Source: Denitrobaculum sp965225735
GTDB lineage: Bacteria; Pseudomonadota; Alphaproteobacteria; Kiloniellales; Kiloniellaceae
Length of the DNA stretch: 64,000 nt
Direction of reading: 5' to 3'
Assembly: GCA_965225735.1 (NCBI GenBank)
Contig: CBDDBN010000017.1
Location: forward strand, 119,610 to 183,609
Part shown: positions 18,101-26,095 of the stretch, piece by piece
Numbering within the stretch: the stretch's first letter is position 1
Layout of the letters: every line of letters begins with the position of its first letter
Made by a program: the position numbers and the translations under genes
Notes under the pieces: generated by a model
What the model was told of the DNA's origin: nothing
Seen by the model: only the letters and a program-made list of their open reading frames with translations
The model's database searches: none

Positions 18101-19111
18101 ATCTATTCTCTGACTGGTAGCGTTTACTTTCCGCTTGGCCGCTTGAACGAATGTCTGGAAGCCCACGAAGAAGCGATTCAGGCCGCGAAACGAAGCGGCT
18201 CCGCTCTTGACGAGGGGCGTGCGCTCAGCGGGATGGGGGATGCCTATTACCAGCGCGGCTATTTCAAGACGGCCTACGACTACTTCGATCGGTGCATTTT
18301 GCTTTGCGAGCGGGAGAACGTGCGCGAGTTGCAATGCGTAAACTTACCGATGCGCGGTGTGGTGGCGTTCTATTTGATGGACCTCGACCGAACCGCGAAG
18401 GACTCTTTGCAGGCCATCGAAATCGCCTTCAAGGTAAACAACTATCGCGCAGAAATGCTGGCACATCTGTGCATCGGCCCGATGATGCTTTACGCAGGCA
18501 ACCCCGCCAGTGCCTATGAACATGCCGAACGCGGTCTCACCCTTGCACGCCAGTTGGGCTCACCTGTTTTTGAAGCAGAGAGCCTCATGCACAAGGCTCA
18601 GGCTTTGGCGCGGATGGGACAGTTAGAAAGCGCCGAAGAACGGTTGTTAAAGGCTTATCGCATTGCAGCCGGCGCTCAGAAAACCTATGGCGCTCCTTGG
18701 ATTCTCTCGGCATTGGCGGTGGAGACGAAGGATCTCGCTTTGAGGAAGTGGGCCTTAACGGAAGGCGAGGCCTTGCTGCGCGAAGGCTGCGTCAGCCACA
18801 ATTATCTCCACTTTTATCAGAACGCGATCGACGCAGCTTTGGATTCGGGCGACTGGGACGAAGCCGATCGCTATGCGGCTTCGCTCGAGCAGTATTCGAA
18901 CGACACGGAGCCGACACCCTGGAGCGCCTACTACGTGGCGCGTGGCCGGGCGCTCTCGGATTTTGGTCGTGGTTTACGGGACGGTAATGAGCTCGAGAGC
19001 CTTCGGCAGCTGTGCGATGACGCTGAACGCATTGGTTTGAAGTCGGCCATCCCGCGTCTTGAGGCGGCGTTGGCCGACGCCAACGCATCTGCCGGCGAAC
19101 CCGTTCAATAA
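15143..19111 (+). CDS. SARP/BTAD - class III nucleotide cyclase - ATPase - TPR signalling protein
   Basis: A 1322-residue multidomain protein. Residues ~1-245 form an OmpR-like winged helix plus bacterial transcriptional activator domain (AKKARALLSYLALMQG; GKLNEALRQYQVCLDTLRRELD). Residues ~293-465 form a class III adenylate/guanylate cyclase: Asp303 (FADLSNF) and Asp347 (HMGDNVMALFG) are the metal ligands, Lys343 is nearby, and Asn420/Arg424 (VNLAARLQ) the transition-state pair. Residues ~475-760 are a STAND/AAA-type ATPase with Walker A GEAGIGKS (Lys521) and Walker B VLVDD (Asp646-647). The remainder is TPR repeats. All catalytic residues look intact. The start follows AAGGA. It probably makes cyclic nucleotide in response to partner or ligand binding by the TPR/ATPase part; whether the N-terminus binds DNA is unknown. 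Confidence 0.92.
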   Translation: MMPRMRMQLFGGFRIESEEGHAVAVSAKKARALLSYLALMQGMPVSRDMLASLLWGNSGDAQARSSLRQALMTLRKTLPPELNESLKADSEFVTLSDNVLQVDACEFQRLVQDATIENLTEATALYRGDLLQNMTLPAPEFEEWLAGEQRRYRQMALNAMERLTDLLIRDAQLDRAAEAASRLVAFDPLNEEGHRKLIALLADQGKLNEALRQYQVCLDTLRRELDVAPAAETERLHNSILERRRASGSTWDGRERRASAKAPDSNTQSGPGKAEDGQAPQSAAAESEAPVTELRHVAVIFADLSNFTRLAGELWAEDMHKLLNRYFEVTDEVIAQFGGTIDKHMGDNVMALFGAPIAHSDDPERAMRAALEIRQRVAALSEEIGQELEVHIGIASGQVIASNTGSRLHRAYTVIGESVNLAARLQDIAGPSEIIVSDTFYQAVAHAVHGEKLEGLTIQGIPHETKAWRLTDLRPEKDRGDETAFVGRDFELEQFTGIAKSCRQASKGRVIYLRGEAGIGKSRLLGEFQRITKKEGYELHVGRLQDFGAERGRGALKNIALSLLDLPGQAQDYQIEAVFEEAVAEGRLSRDSRTFLYDILDQQQPAELERLHESMESQTRVRNKIELLAGLIERRSLERPVMVLVDDIHWADSRTLSILAGLAAAIRDTAALLVMTSRVIEDPLDRSWRTAAQGVPLTTLDLMPLSNQECRELARQYLDVDENYSKACIDRSEGNPLFLDQLLRGYGHDSKELPGSIQSIVLARLDALSAREKRALNVASVLGQRFELDDLRELLEDSQLDCGNLTELAILRAEDGDSYAFCHALIHEAIYGAILKSERDQMHVGAAALFKDQNAVVYADHLDRAESPEAAEAMLQAARLSAAKYHFGTALELASRGLERSQDRKLSYDLSLLSGFLLRAPGSVAKSVAMYEQSLDFAEADSEKCQAWTGVAEGLRLIGEYDRALEVLEQAEQAALRCEDDRSLARIYSLTGSVYFPLGRLNECLEAHEEAIQAAKRSGSALDEGRALSGMGDAYYQRGYFKTAYDYFDRCILLCERENVRELQCVNLPMRGVVAFYLMDLDRTAKDSLQAIEIAFKVNNYRAEMLAHLCIGPMMLYAGNPASAYEHAERGLTLARQLGSPVFEAESLMHKAQALARMGQLESAEERLLKAYRIAAGAQKTYGAPWILSALAVETKDLALRKWALTEGEALLREGCVSHNYLHFYQNAIDAALDSGDWDEADRYAASLEQYSNDTEPTPWSAYYVARGRALSDFGRGLRDGNELESLRQLCDDAERIGLKSAIPRLEAALADANASAGEPVQ

Positions 19112-19129
19112 AGTCAGGCTGGATCGGCG

Positions 19130-20134
19130 TTAGCCGCCGGTGACGCTCATATGGCGGCCGACGGCGGGACCTTTATTATCCCGATCGATGATAAAGTCAT
19201 GACCCTTGGGTTTGCGTGAAATGGCTTCCCGAATGGCGGCCTCTACGACGGCGTCATCGTCGCTTTCACGCAGGGGGGCTCGGAGATCCGCGGCGTCTTC
19301 CTGGCCAAGACACATGTACAGCGTGCCGGTACAGGTCAGGCGAACCCGGTTGCAGCTCTCACAGAAATTGTGGGTCAGTGGCGTGATAAAGCCGATCCGC
19401 TGTCCCGTCTCAACCACATCGACATAACGGGCAGGACCGCCGGTCCGATGACCGCTCTCGTTGAGAGTCCAGTTCTCCTCAATCGAGGCCCGCAACTTGG
19501 TCAGGGGGAGGTACTGATCGACACGCTCAACCTCGCCCATATCGCCCATGGGCATAACCTCGATGAAGGTCAGGTCGAAGCCTTCGTCACCGCACCAGGA
19601 AATCAGGCGGTCGATTTCGTCATCGTTGACGCCCTTCAGCGCAACGGTGTTGATCTTGACTTTCAATCCGGCGCGCTTCGCTGCCTGGAGGCCGGCCATG
19701 ACCTTTTCAAATTTGCCCCAACGTGTAATGGCCGCGAATTTGTAGGGATCCAGCGTATCGAGGGAAACGTTGATCCGGCGGACGCCTAGATCGGCCATCT
19801 CGTCAGCGAAACGGCTTAACTGGCTGCCGTTCGTTGTGACCGTCAGTTCCTCGAGCGCGCCGCTCTGCAGGTGTTTCGAAAGGCCACGGAACAGATGCAT
19901 GATGTCCCGCCGCACCAGCGGTTCGCCGCCCGTCAGCCGAAGCTTTTTCACGCCCATTCGCACGAAGGCGCCGCAAAGGCGTTCCAGCTCTTCCAAGCTC
20001 AAGACTTCGGACTTGGGCAGGAAGGTCATGTCTTCCGACATGCAGTAAGCGCAGCGGAAATCGCAGCGATCGGTTACCGAGATGCGCAGATAGTTAATCT
20101 GGCGTTGAAAGGGATCGATCAGTGGCGCCGACAA
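19130..20134 (-). CDS. moaA: GTP 3',8-cyclase MoaA
   Basis: A radical-SAM enzyme that converts GTP to 3',8-cyclo-GTP, the first step of molybdenum-cofactor synthesis. The N-terminal CxxxCxxC cluster is Cys24-Cys28-Cys31 (RCDFRCAYC). The C-terminal cluster is in NFCESCNRVRLTC, and the essential C-terminal Gly-Gly ends the protein (SVTGG). The length of 334 is typical. The start is a TTG preceded by GGGAG. It sits near fdhD and mobA and a molybdenum-type formate dehydrogenase operon about 11 kb away. A perfect GCCTAG/CTAGGC hairpin lies in its leader (20216-20230); I see no convincing Moco riboswitch. Confidence 0.96.
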   Translation of the reverse strand: MSAPLIDPFQRQINYLRISVTDRCDFRCAYCMSEDMTFLPKSEVLSLEELERLCGAFVRMGVKKLRLTGGEPLVRRDIMHLFRGLSKHLQSGALEELTVTTNGSQLSRFADEMADLGVRRINVSLDTLDPYKFAAITRWGKFEKVMAGLQAAKRAGLKVKINTVALKGVNDDEIDRLISWCGDEGFDLTFIEVMPMGDMGEVERVDQYLPLTKLRASIEENWTLNESGHRTGGPARYVDVVETGQRIGFITPLTHNFCESCNRVRLTCTGTLYMCLGQEDAADLRAPLRESDDDAVVEAAIREAISRKPKGHDFIIDRDNKGPAVGRHMSVTGG

Positions 20135-20330
20135 GTTGTGCTCCCGTACAATGCGCTTTTCACGCTTAAGGTCGTCATTTTAACGGATATTTACAAGGAG
20201 TCTATGGCCGGAAATGCCTAGAGGCTAGGCGTATCGTCGCAGCTGGGTCACTTGCAAATTAGGAAATGAATCCGGGCACACAGGATTGAAGGACAGCACG
20301 GGATAAACGCCCATGAAACCAAGGCTTTCC

Positions 20331-21215
20331 CTAGGGCAGGCGGCGCAGGGTAGTGATCCCTTGTTCTTTGCCTTGCGCGCGGGTTTCCGTGCGTACACGC
20401 TCGTCTATGTCCCGCCAGGGCTCGATGGTCACGAACATATGATGGCCTGACGCATGCACCACACGGTCGTGGTCCAGGACAATAGCGACATGCCCGGGCC
20501 AGTAGATGAGATCGCCGCGGCGCATGGAAAATCCGCCGTTCTCGCCAGGAATTTCCATTCCCAGCGCCTTGGCCTGCATATAGGTATCGCGCGGGCAGGC
20601 ATGACCGCTACGCATGAGGGCGATTTGAACCAGGCCGGAACAATCGATCCCCTGATAGCCTTTGCCGCCCCAGAGATACGGTGTTTCCAGAAATCTCAAG
20701 GCCGTGGTTACGAAATCCTGTTCGTGGCTATCGATGGGCTGTAGGTGATCCGAATAGACCCAACCACCCGTCGAAATCCGGCTAAAACGCTGAATTTCTT
20801 CCACAACAGCGACTTGGGATGCCATGTTCAGTGTCGTTGAGGGCGGTGTCTTAATGTCCGGTTCTGGATACACGAAGCTCCGGATTACACTCAGGCAATG
20901 GGTAACTTCCCTTACGTCATGATCGAAAGCACGGCTTTCCGCATAACCGACGTAGCCATCTGACTCGCTTTGGATCCAGGAAAAGCCGTCGGATTCGTCG
21001 TAGATCTGGACCGTTTCGCCCGCCAGCAACTGGCTATCCTGAGGACTTTGGGGGTCGGGGGTGCGACGCAGCGCAGCGCCGCAATTCACGACCTGCGCCC
21101 GTCGGCCGGATACGAATCGCCGACCTTCGATCTTTCCTTCCAGATAGCTGGCCGCAAGATCATCGCGAAAGCAGTTGACCCTGGGGTCGAGATTGGAGTC
21201 CGAGACAGCCGACAT
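20331..21215 (-). CDS. NlpC/P60 family peptidoglycan hydrolase with SH3 domains
   Basis: The C-terminal domain has the NlpC/P60 cysteine-peptidase signatures: DCSGLVQIAL (nucleophile Cys), GHVAIVLD (His) and a following polar residue. These enzymes cleave cell-wall peptides such as D-Glu-mDAP bonds. The N-terminal ~170 residues are consistent with two bacterial SH3-like modules (GETVQIYDESDGFSWIQS; STGGWVYSDHL). No signal peptide is visible, similar to the YkfC-like cytoplasmic dipeptidyl-peptidases that recycle murein peptides. I prefer the ATG at 21215, after AGGA; a TTG at 21242 extends it by nine residues. Confidence 0.88.
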   Translation of the reverse strand: MSAVSDSNLDPRVNCFRDDLAASYLEGKIEGRRFVSGRRAQVVNCGAALRRTPDPQSPQDSQLLAGETVQIYDESDGFSWIQSESDGYVGYAESRAFDHDVREVTHCLSVIRSFVYPEPDIKTPPSTTLNMASQVAVVEEIQRFSRISTGGWVYSDHLQPIDSHEQDFVTTALRFLETPYLWGGKGYQGIDCSGLVQIALMRSGHACPRDTYMQAKALGMEIPGENGGFSMRRGDLIYWPGHVAIVLDHDRVVHASGHHMFVTIEPWRDIDERVRTETRAQGKEQGITTLRRLP

Positions 21216-21405
21216 CGCGGTATTTTTCCTGCGCCCTATCAATATTTCCCTAATCTAGCTCTCCAGGCAGCTACTGTAATGCGAAATCGCATGAACATGC
21301 ACCGCGATAACTGCAAGTTTACGGCAAAGCTTGGCGGTTTTTGACAGAACTTCGCGGTATGCGATCACAAACGCCAAGGTTCCATCCCTTGCTTGTGCGG
21401 AAGGT

Positions 21406-21418
21406 GATCACTGTGATC
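21406..21418. promoter_or_regulatory. GATCAC-T-GTGATC palindrome upstream of fdhD
   Basis: A perfect 6-1-6 inverted repeat in the 275-bp region between the divergent NlpC/P60 and fdhD genes. Half-sites GATCAC and GGTGATC recur at 21363 and 21429. It is a candidate operator for an unidentified regulator. Confidence 0.4.
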
Positions 21419-21490
21419 TCATTGCGCACGGTGATCTGACACACCATCTGCGCTCTTGAAGAGATAGGGAGTGAGGGAGACAGCTTCTAT

Positions 21491-22450
21491 ATGGGCCATC
21501 AAACATCGGACAGAGACGAGGCATCTAGTGCCGTTCGGGGGCGGGCAAAACTGAAAGATCCTACGCTGCTGGATGAATTCCTGGTTCGTCCTGATCCTTC
21601 AGATCCGCGATTGACGGAGCGAATCGCGGGCATCGATCAAGATGGTAAAGCGATCGAGACGGCTGTCGTTGTGGAGCGTCCGCTCACCCTGTTTCTGAAC
21701 GGGCAGGAGATCGTCACTATGATGACGATCAACGACTATCCCGACTATTTGGCCGTTGGCTATCTCTTGAACCAGAACATGCTGCGTCCGGACGACGTCA
21801 TTACCGGCATCGACTACGATGAAGAGCTTGAGCTGGTCGTTGTGAGAACCGAGCGCGAGACCGACTACGAGGAAAAGCTTAAGAAGAAGACCCGCACGTC
21901 CGGTTGTGCCCAGGGCACCGTCTTCGGTGACCTGATGGAGAAGTTCGAAGATGTAAAGCTGCCGGGCGATGCGGTGCTCAAGACTTCCTGGCTCCATAGT
22001 CTGAACCGCAAGATCAACTCGGTACCGAGCCTCTATTTGGAAGCCGGGGCTATCCACGGCTGTGCTCTCTGTGCCGAAGATCGGCCGCTCCTCTATATGG
22101 AAGACGTCGGACGGCATAACGCAGTCGATAAGATTGCCGGCTACATGTTCCTCAAGGGGATCGAACCCTCGGACAAGATCTTCTACACCACTGGACGCTT
22201 GACCTCCGAGATGGTGATCAAGACCGTTCAGATGGGCATTCCTATTCTGGTTTCGCGTTCCGGCTTCACGGCCTGGGGCGTGGATCTTGCCCAACAGGCG
22301 GGTCTGACCCTGATCGGGCGCTCCAAGGGGAAGCGTTTTCTGGCGCTGTCCGGCCAGGACCGGATCGAGCATGATTTCGATGCTGCTTCCGCGCCGGAGG
22401 AAGACAAACGTCACCAGCGTAAATCGAGCCGCGACCAAGATGTCTCTTAA
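21491..22450 (+). CDS. fdhD: Formate dehydrogenase accessory sulfurtransferase FdhD
   Basis: FdhD moves sulfur from a cysteine desulfurase to the bis-MGD cofactor of formate dehydrogenase. The family signatures are present: SGCAQGT, AIHGCALCAEDRPL with the CxxC pair, and EDVGRHNAVDKIAGY. The length of 319 is somewhat longer than E. coli FdhD (277) because of N- and C-terminal extensions. The final 11 bp overlap mobA, so insertion of sulfur and guanylylation of the cofactor are co-expressed. The enzyme it serves is very likely the formate dehydrogenase at 31-37 kb. Confidence 0.95.
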   Translation: MGHQTSDRDEASSAVRGRAKLKDPTLLDEFLVRPDPSDPRLTERIAGIDQDGKAIETAVVVERPLTLFLNGQEIVTMMTINDYPDYLAVGYLLNQNMLRPDDVITGIDYDEELELVVVRTERETDYEEKLKKKTRTSGCAQGTVFGDLMEKFEDVKLPGDAVLKTSWLHSLNRKINSVPSLYLEAGAIHGCALCAEDRPLLYMEDVGRHNAVDKIAGYMFLKGIEPSDKIFYTTGRLTSEMVIKTVQMGIPILVSRSGFTAWGVDLAQQAGLTLIGRSKGKRFLALSGQDRIEHDFDAASAPEEDKRHQRKSSRDQDVS

Positions 22451-23096
22451 CGCCTCCGAAAAGAAGACGCCTGTGGCGGGGGTGATCCTCGCCGGTGGGC
22501 AGAGCCGGCGCATGGGCGGCGGCGACAAGTGCCTGCGCGATTTGGGCGGCCGCAGCATCCTTTCGCGGATTATTGCTCGCGCCGAAGCGCAAGCGAGCCC
22601 TCTCGTCCTGAACGCCAACGGCGATCCTGCGCGTTTTGATAACTATGGATTGCCCGTGGCTCAGGACGTGATCGAGGGCTTCGCCGGCCCGCTGGCGGGC
22701 ATACTCACCGGCATGGACTGGGTGGCGGCCAATGCGCCAGATGCGACCTGGATGGCAAGCTTCGCCAGCGACGCGCCCTTTTTTCCGCGCGATATGGTGC
22801 CGCGTATGCTGAAAGCTGCAGAAGACGCGGAGGCCAGTCTGGTTTGCGCTCAGTCTAATGACCGCAGCCATCCGGTCTTCGGCCTCTGGTCGATGGAACT
22901 GCGCGAAGACCTGCGGCAGGCCGTGGTGATGGAGGAGCTTCGCAAGGTGGATCTTTGGACCGCCAGACATCGGCTCGTGACCGTGGTCTTCGATCCGGTC
23001 GAAACGCCGAAGGGTGAACTCGATCCCTTCTTCAATACAAATCGGCCGGATGACTTGGTCGAGGCGGAGGCCTTTGCCGAGATCGAGGAGCTTTAG
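22440..23096 (+). CDS. mobA: Molybdenum cofactor guanylyltransferase MobA
   Basis: The 218-residue protein begins with the nucleotidyltransferase signature GVILAGGQSRRMGGGDK, diagnostic of MobA. MobA attaches GMP to molybdopterin to make MGD. Later motifs are GPLAGILTGMDW and the metal-binding FASDAPFFP. The ATG at 22440 overlaps the fdhD stop by 11 bp; the frame is open further upstream, but that part lies within fdhD. The protein supplies the guanine-dinucleotide cofactor for the formate dehydrogenase. Confidence 0.95.
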   Translation: MSLNASEKKTPVAGVILAGGQSRRMGGGDKCLRDLGGRSILSRIIARAEAQASPLVLNANGDPARFDNYGLPVAQDVIEGFAGPLAGILTGMDWVAANAPDATWMASFASDAPFFPRDMVPRMLKAAEDAEASLVCAQSNDRSHPVFGLWSMELREDLRQAVVMEELRKVDLWTARHRLVTVVFDPVETPKGELDPFFNTNRPDDLVEAEAFAEIEEL

Positions 23097-23099
23097 CGC

Positions 23100-23735
23100 T
23101 CACGCCACCTGATAAACGAAGAAGAAACAGCGGATATGCGCTTCGCTGGCGGTGTAGGCGCGGATCGGTTCTGTCATCTCGATTAACTTCCACGCGCCCT
23201 TGGCCTCCAGCGAAGCCTGTTTTTCTTTGAAGCCCTTCTCGAGGTAGACATCGTCTCGAACCGTGAAGATGACATAGCCGCCTGACTTGGTGATCCTGAC
23301 GAGTTCGTCGAAGCTCGATGGCGGCGCATGACCCTCGGTGAAGACACCAGTTGAAATAACGCCATCGAAGAGATCGCTGTCGAAGGCGAGCTTTTCTCCA
23401 AGCGTCATGCGCTCCAGGCGCGTGTAGACCTTGAGGGTTTCTGCGCGCTTCAGCATTTTTTGAGAGAGATCGATCGCGGTGATATTGCCGTAGCCGAGGA
23501 CGCTCAGGCCATCTCCCGCGAGCCCGGTTCCGGCACCCGCATCCAGTATGGCGGCATCGGTCGCGGGCAGGTATCGCGTTACGAAAGCTGCCACCAGGAA
23601 GGGCAGGCGATAACCCCCGGCTGCTGTGTCGGCGTCATAATTATCAGCCCAGCTATCGTATTCCGCTTCCAGAGCGGACTCATCGCCGGCTTCGTAGATG
23701 CTGGCAAGTGGTCTGTTGCTGCTATCTCCGCCCAT
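23100..23735 (-). CDS. Class I SAM-dependent methyltransferase
   Basis: A 211-residue protein with the standard Rossmann methyltransferase motifs: motif I ILDAGAGTGLAG, post-I AIDLSQKML, and motif IV region FDGVISTGVF. The YDSWADNYD segment near the N-terminus is common in small-molecule methyltransferases of the UbiE/WBSCR27 type. The substrate is not identifiable. It converges on mobA with a 3-bp gap and is followed on the same strand by the queuosine operon 59 bp upstream. Confidence 0.85.
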   Translation of the reverse strand: MGGDSSNRPLASIYEAGDESALEAEYDSWADNYDADTAAGGYRLPFLVAAFVTRYLPATDAAILDAGAGTGLAGDGLSVLGYGNITAIDLSQKMLKRAETLKVYTRLERMTLGEKLAFDSDLFDGVISTGVFTEGHAPPSSFDELVRITKSGGYVIFTVRDDVYLEKGFKEKQASLEAKGAWKLIEMTEPIRAYTASEAHIRCFFFVYQVA

Positions 23736-23794
23736 GCGGTCCGAGCCCCTAATCCAAGGCGTTCAGCTTACCGTAGGGGGGATGGGAAGGAAAC

Positions 23795-24328
23795 TCAGCT
23801 CTGGCCGGTGCGAAGATCGAGTTCCATGAACAGCATCACCTCGCGCAGATCTTCCGGGCAATCGTAATAGGCCTCGATCTCACGGAACCCGAGGGATTTG
23901 TATAGCGCTTGAGCTTCGTGATGCCGCACACCTGTGTCCAGGCGCATGGTCCGGTAGCCGAGGTCAACCGCTTTGCCGATTAAGGTTTTGCAGAGTTGCA
24001 CACCGACACCCGAGCCGCGGCGATCAGGGTGGACGAAGAGGCGCTTCATTTCACAGATCTGCGGCGTCAGACTTTGCAGCATGACGCAGCCGGCGGGCGC
24101 CTCGTCCAGGTCCGCCAACAGAATCGTCCCGCCCGGCGGTGCATGGAGTTCGCCCAGCCGGGACATGAGTTTGTCCCAGCGCGCGGGACTGTAGAAGGCA
24201 TCGTTGGCCCAGTCATGCTCCGGATAACGTTCCGTGAGCCAGGTGCGAAAGCCATGGCAGAGCGCGATGACAGCCGATAGCTCTTCCGTCGTCTGCACAG
24301 GGCGGATATGGAGGAGAGGATGACTCAC
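23795..24328 (-). CDS. GNAT-family N-acetyltransferase coupled to queC
   Basis: The protein has the GNAT acetyl-CoA loop in RRGSGVGVQLCKTLI and the late motif ALYKSLGFREI. The preferred start is GTG at 24328, whose last three bases overlap the queC stop in a GTGA arrangement, giving 177 residues. It is the last gene of the queE-queD-queC transcript. Whether it acts on a queuosine intermediate or is a passenger cannot be told from the sequence. Confidence 0.85.
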   Translation of the reverse strand: MSHPLLHIRPVQTTEELSAVIALCHGFRTWLTERYPEHDWANDAFYSPARWDKLMSRLGELHAPPGGTILLADLDEAPAGCVMLQSLTPQICEMKRLFVHPDRRGSGVGVQLCKTLIGKAVDLGYRTMRLDTGVRHHEAQALYKSLGFREIEAYYDCPEDLREVMLFMELDLRTGQS

Positions 24329-25047
24329 GGCTGCTGTCCGTCGCCTTGTCGATAGCGCCGAAAGCCTTCTGCACGCAAGACGCAAGCCGGGCAGTCTCCA
24401 CAGCCGTGCCCCCAATCGTGGCGTGCGCCGCGCTCTCCGAGATAACAGGTGTGGCTTTCTTCGATAATCAGATCGACCAGGGCCGGGCCGCCGAGACCTT
24501 CAGCGAGGCCCCAGGTGTCTGCCTTATCGATCCACATCAGGGGAGTATGAAGGACAAAGTTGTTGTCCATGCCCAGATTCAGCGCGACCTGAAGGGCTTT
24601 GATGCTGTCGTCGCGGCAATCGGGATAGCCGGAATAGTCGGTTTCGCACATCCCGCCGACGATGTGCCGCAGGCCGCGCCGGTAGGCGAGGGCGGCCGCG
24701 AAAGTCAAAAAGACGATGTTGCGGCCGGGGACGAAGGTGTTGGGTAATCCGCTATCCGACATCTCGATAGCGGTTTCACGGGTCAGAGCCGTCTCTGAGA
24801 CCTCCCCCAATGCGTCGAGTGCCAGTGTGTGATCTTCTCCGAGACGTTGATCCCAACTGTCTCTAAGGCTTCTGATGCCGTTACGAAGATTAAACCGGCA
24901 GTCCAGCTCGATCCGATGGCGCTGACCGTAGTCAAAGCCGAGAGTCTCGACCCGCTCGAAGCGCCCCAAAGCCCAAGCGAGACAGGTCGCGGAATCCTGG
25001 CCGCCAGAAAACAGCACCAGCGCGCCTTGATCGGAAGCCGACATCAC
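24325..25047 (-). CDS. queC: 7-cyano-7-deazaguanine synthase QueC
   Basis: QueC converts 7-carboxy-7-deazaguanine to preQ0 using ATP and ammonia. The PP-loop LVLFSGGQDSATCLAW is at the N-terminus, and the zinc-binding cysteines are in CYLG...CGDCPAC near the C-terminus. Length is 240. Translation starts at GTG 25047 or ATG 25044, both overlapping the queD stop. Together with queD and queE it gives the preQ0 branch of queuosine synthesis. Confidence 0.95.
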   Translation of the reverse strand: MMSASDQGALVLFSGGQDSATCLAWALGRFERVETLGFDYGQRHRIELDCRFNLRNGIRSLRDSWDQRLGEDHTLALDALGEVSETALTRETAIEMSDSGLPNTFVPGRNIVFLTFAAALAYRRGLRHIVGGMCETDYSGYPDCRDDSIKALQVALNLGMDNNFVLHTPLMWIDKADTWGLAEGLGGPALVDLIIEESHTCYLGERGARHDWGHGCGDCPACVLRAEGFRRYRQGDGQQP

Positions 25048-25463
25048 GAAGCACGCGCCACTTGATCGGTGCCTATGTCACCAGTGCCCATATCACCGGT
25101 GTGCGGACCGAAATAGCTGCAGACATCGCCACTGCTGTCGCGATAGACCGTTACTCTTGCAAGGCCCTTGCACTGCGGTTCGAGGACGCGCCAGATCCAG
25201 GCGGAGAGATTTTCCATGGTTGCCGGGCCCAGATCCGGGATTTCGTCCAGGAAACGGTGGTCGAGGCCGTCTCGGGCTTTTTCCAGGGCCCGTTCGAACA
25301 AGCCCAGATCCATGACCATGCCGGTTTCAGGATCGGCTCGGCCGCGCAGGATCACCCGAGCCCGGTAGGAGTGACCGTGGATACGCCGGCTCGCCTCGGA
25401 GTTGACGTCACGGGTCAAGGTGTGGGCCGCGTCGAAGCGGAATTCTTTGCTCAATTCGAACAT
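25044..25463 (-). CDS. queD: 6-carboxytetrahydropterin synthase QueD, non-canonical active site
   Basis: The protein belongs to the COG0720 T-fold family and keeps the zinc histidines His14, His29 and His31 (DAAH and IHGHSY) and the Asp67-His68 pair (LDHRFL). The residue four before the first His of HGH, a catalytic cysteine in E. coli QueD (KCGRLHGH), is Ser25 here (ASRRIHGH). The position of the pterin-binding glutamate (VKET in E. coli) is Arg107 (VYRDS). Location between queE and queC with 1-4 bp overlaps makes a QueD role very likely, so these changes probably define a lineage variant. Length is 139. Confidence 0.88.
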   Translation of the reverse strand: MFELSKEFRFDAAHTLTRDVNSEASRRIHGHSYRARVILRGRADPETGMVMDLGLFERALEKARDGLDHRFLDEIPDLGPATMENLSAWIWRVLEPQCKGLARVTVYRDSSGDVCSYFGPHTGDMGTGDIGTDQVARAS

Positions 25464-26095
25464 CAGGGGATACCGATATATTTGTGTGTCTGCAGGCTCA
25501 GCTGCCAGGCGGGGTGGTTCAGGCAGTAGTCGACGGCTGCCGCTGTATTGCCAGCCCGCTCCGGACCATCCATCGGCTGAAGCCAGAAGTGTTGGAAATC
25601 CAGATCCGCGACTGTCTCCGGCGGGATGCCTTTCTGCGGATAAACTAGTTTCAACTCGTCGCCGCTGCGTTGCTTGAGCGCCGTGCCCGCTTTCGGGCTG
25701 ACGCAGACCCAGTCAATGCCCGCAGGCGCTTCCAGTGTGCCGTTGGTCTCTACCGCCGTCTGGAAACCACGGTCCTTGACCGCGGTCAGAAGGCTGGTAT
25801 CCAGCTGCAACAGCGGCTCGCCGCCGGTGAAGACGACGTAGCGACGTTCAGTGCCGCCGGCCCAGGTGGCTTCGATCGCGGCTGCCAAGGCGCTGGCTGA
25901 GTCAAAGCGCCCGCCGCCGGTTCCATCCGTGCCGACAAAATCGGTATCGCAGAAGCGGCATTCGGCTTTTGCTCTGTCTTCTTCACGGCCGGACCAGAGA
26001 TTACACCCGGCGAAGCGACAGAAGACGGCGGCCCGACCGGCCTGCGCGCCTTCGCCTTGCAGGGTTTTGAACATCTCTTTGACTGCGTAACTCAC
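25463..26095 (-). CDS. queE: 7-carboxy-7-deazaguanine synthase QueE
   Basis: A small radical-SAM enzyme that contracts the 6-carboxytetrahydropterin ring. The N-terminal FKTLQGEG is characteristic. The cluster cysteines occur as C-x15-CxxC (GCNLWSG...ECRFCDTD), the extended spacing seen in proteobacterial QueE. TGGEPLLQ is the SAM-binding GGE motif. I prefer GTG 26095 with GAGGA upstream; an ATG at 26140 would add 15 residues. Its stop overlaps the queD start by one base. Confidence 0.94.
   Translation of the reverse strand: MSYAVKEMFKTLQGEGAQAGRAAVFCRFAGCNLWSGREEDRAKAECRFCDTDFVGTDGTGGGRFDSASALAAAIEATWAGGTERRYVVFTGGEPLLQLDTSLLTAVKDRGFQTAVETNGTLEAPAGIDWVCVSPKAGTALKQRSGDELKLVYPQKGIPPETVADLDFQHFWLQPMDGPERAGNTAAAVDYCLNHPAWQLSLQTHKYIGIP

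Noticed and set aside
20135..20330. Possible molybdenum-cofactor riboswitch before moaA
   Set aside because: Only a short GCCTAG/CTAGGC hairpin is visible; the long multi-stem Moco consensus was not found by eye.
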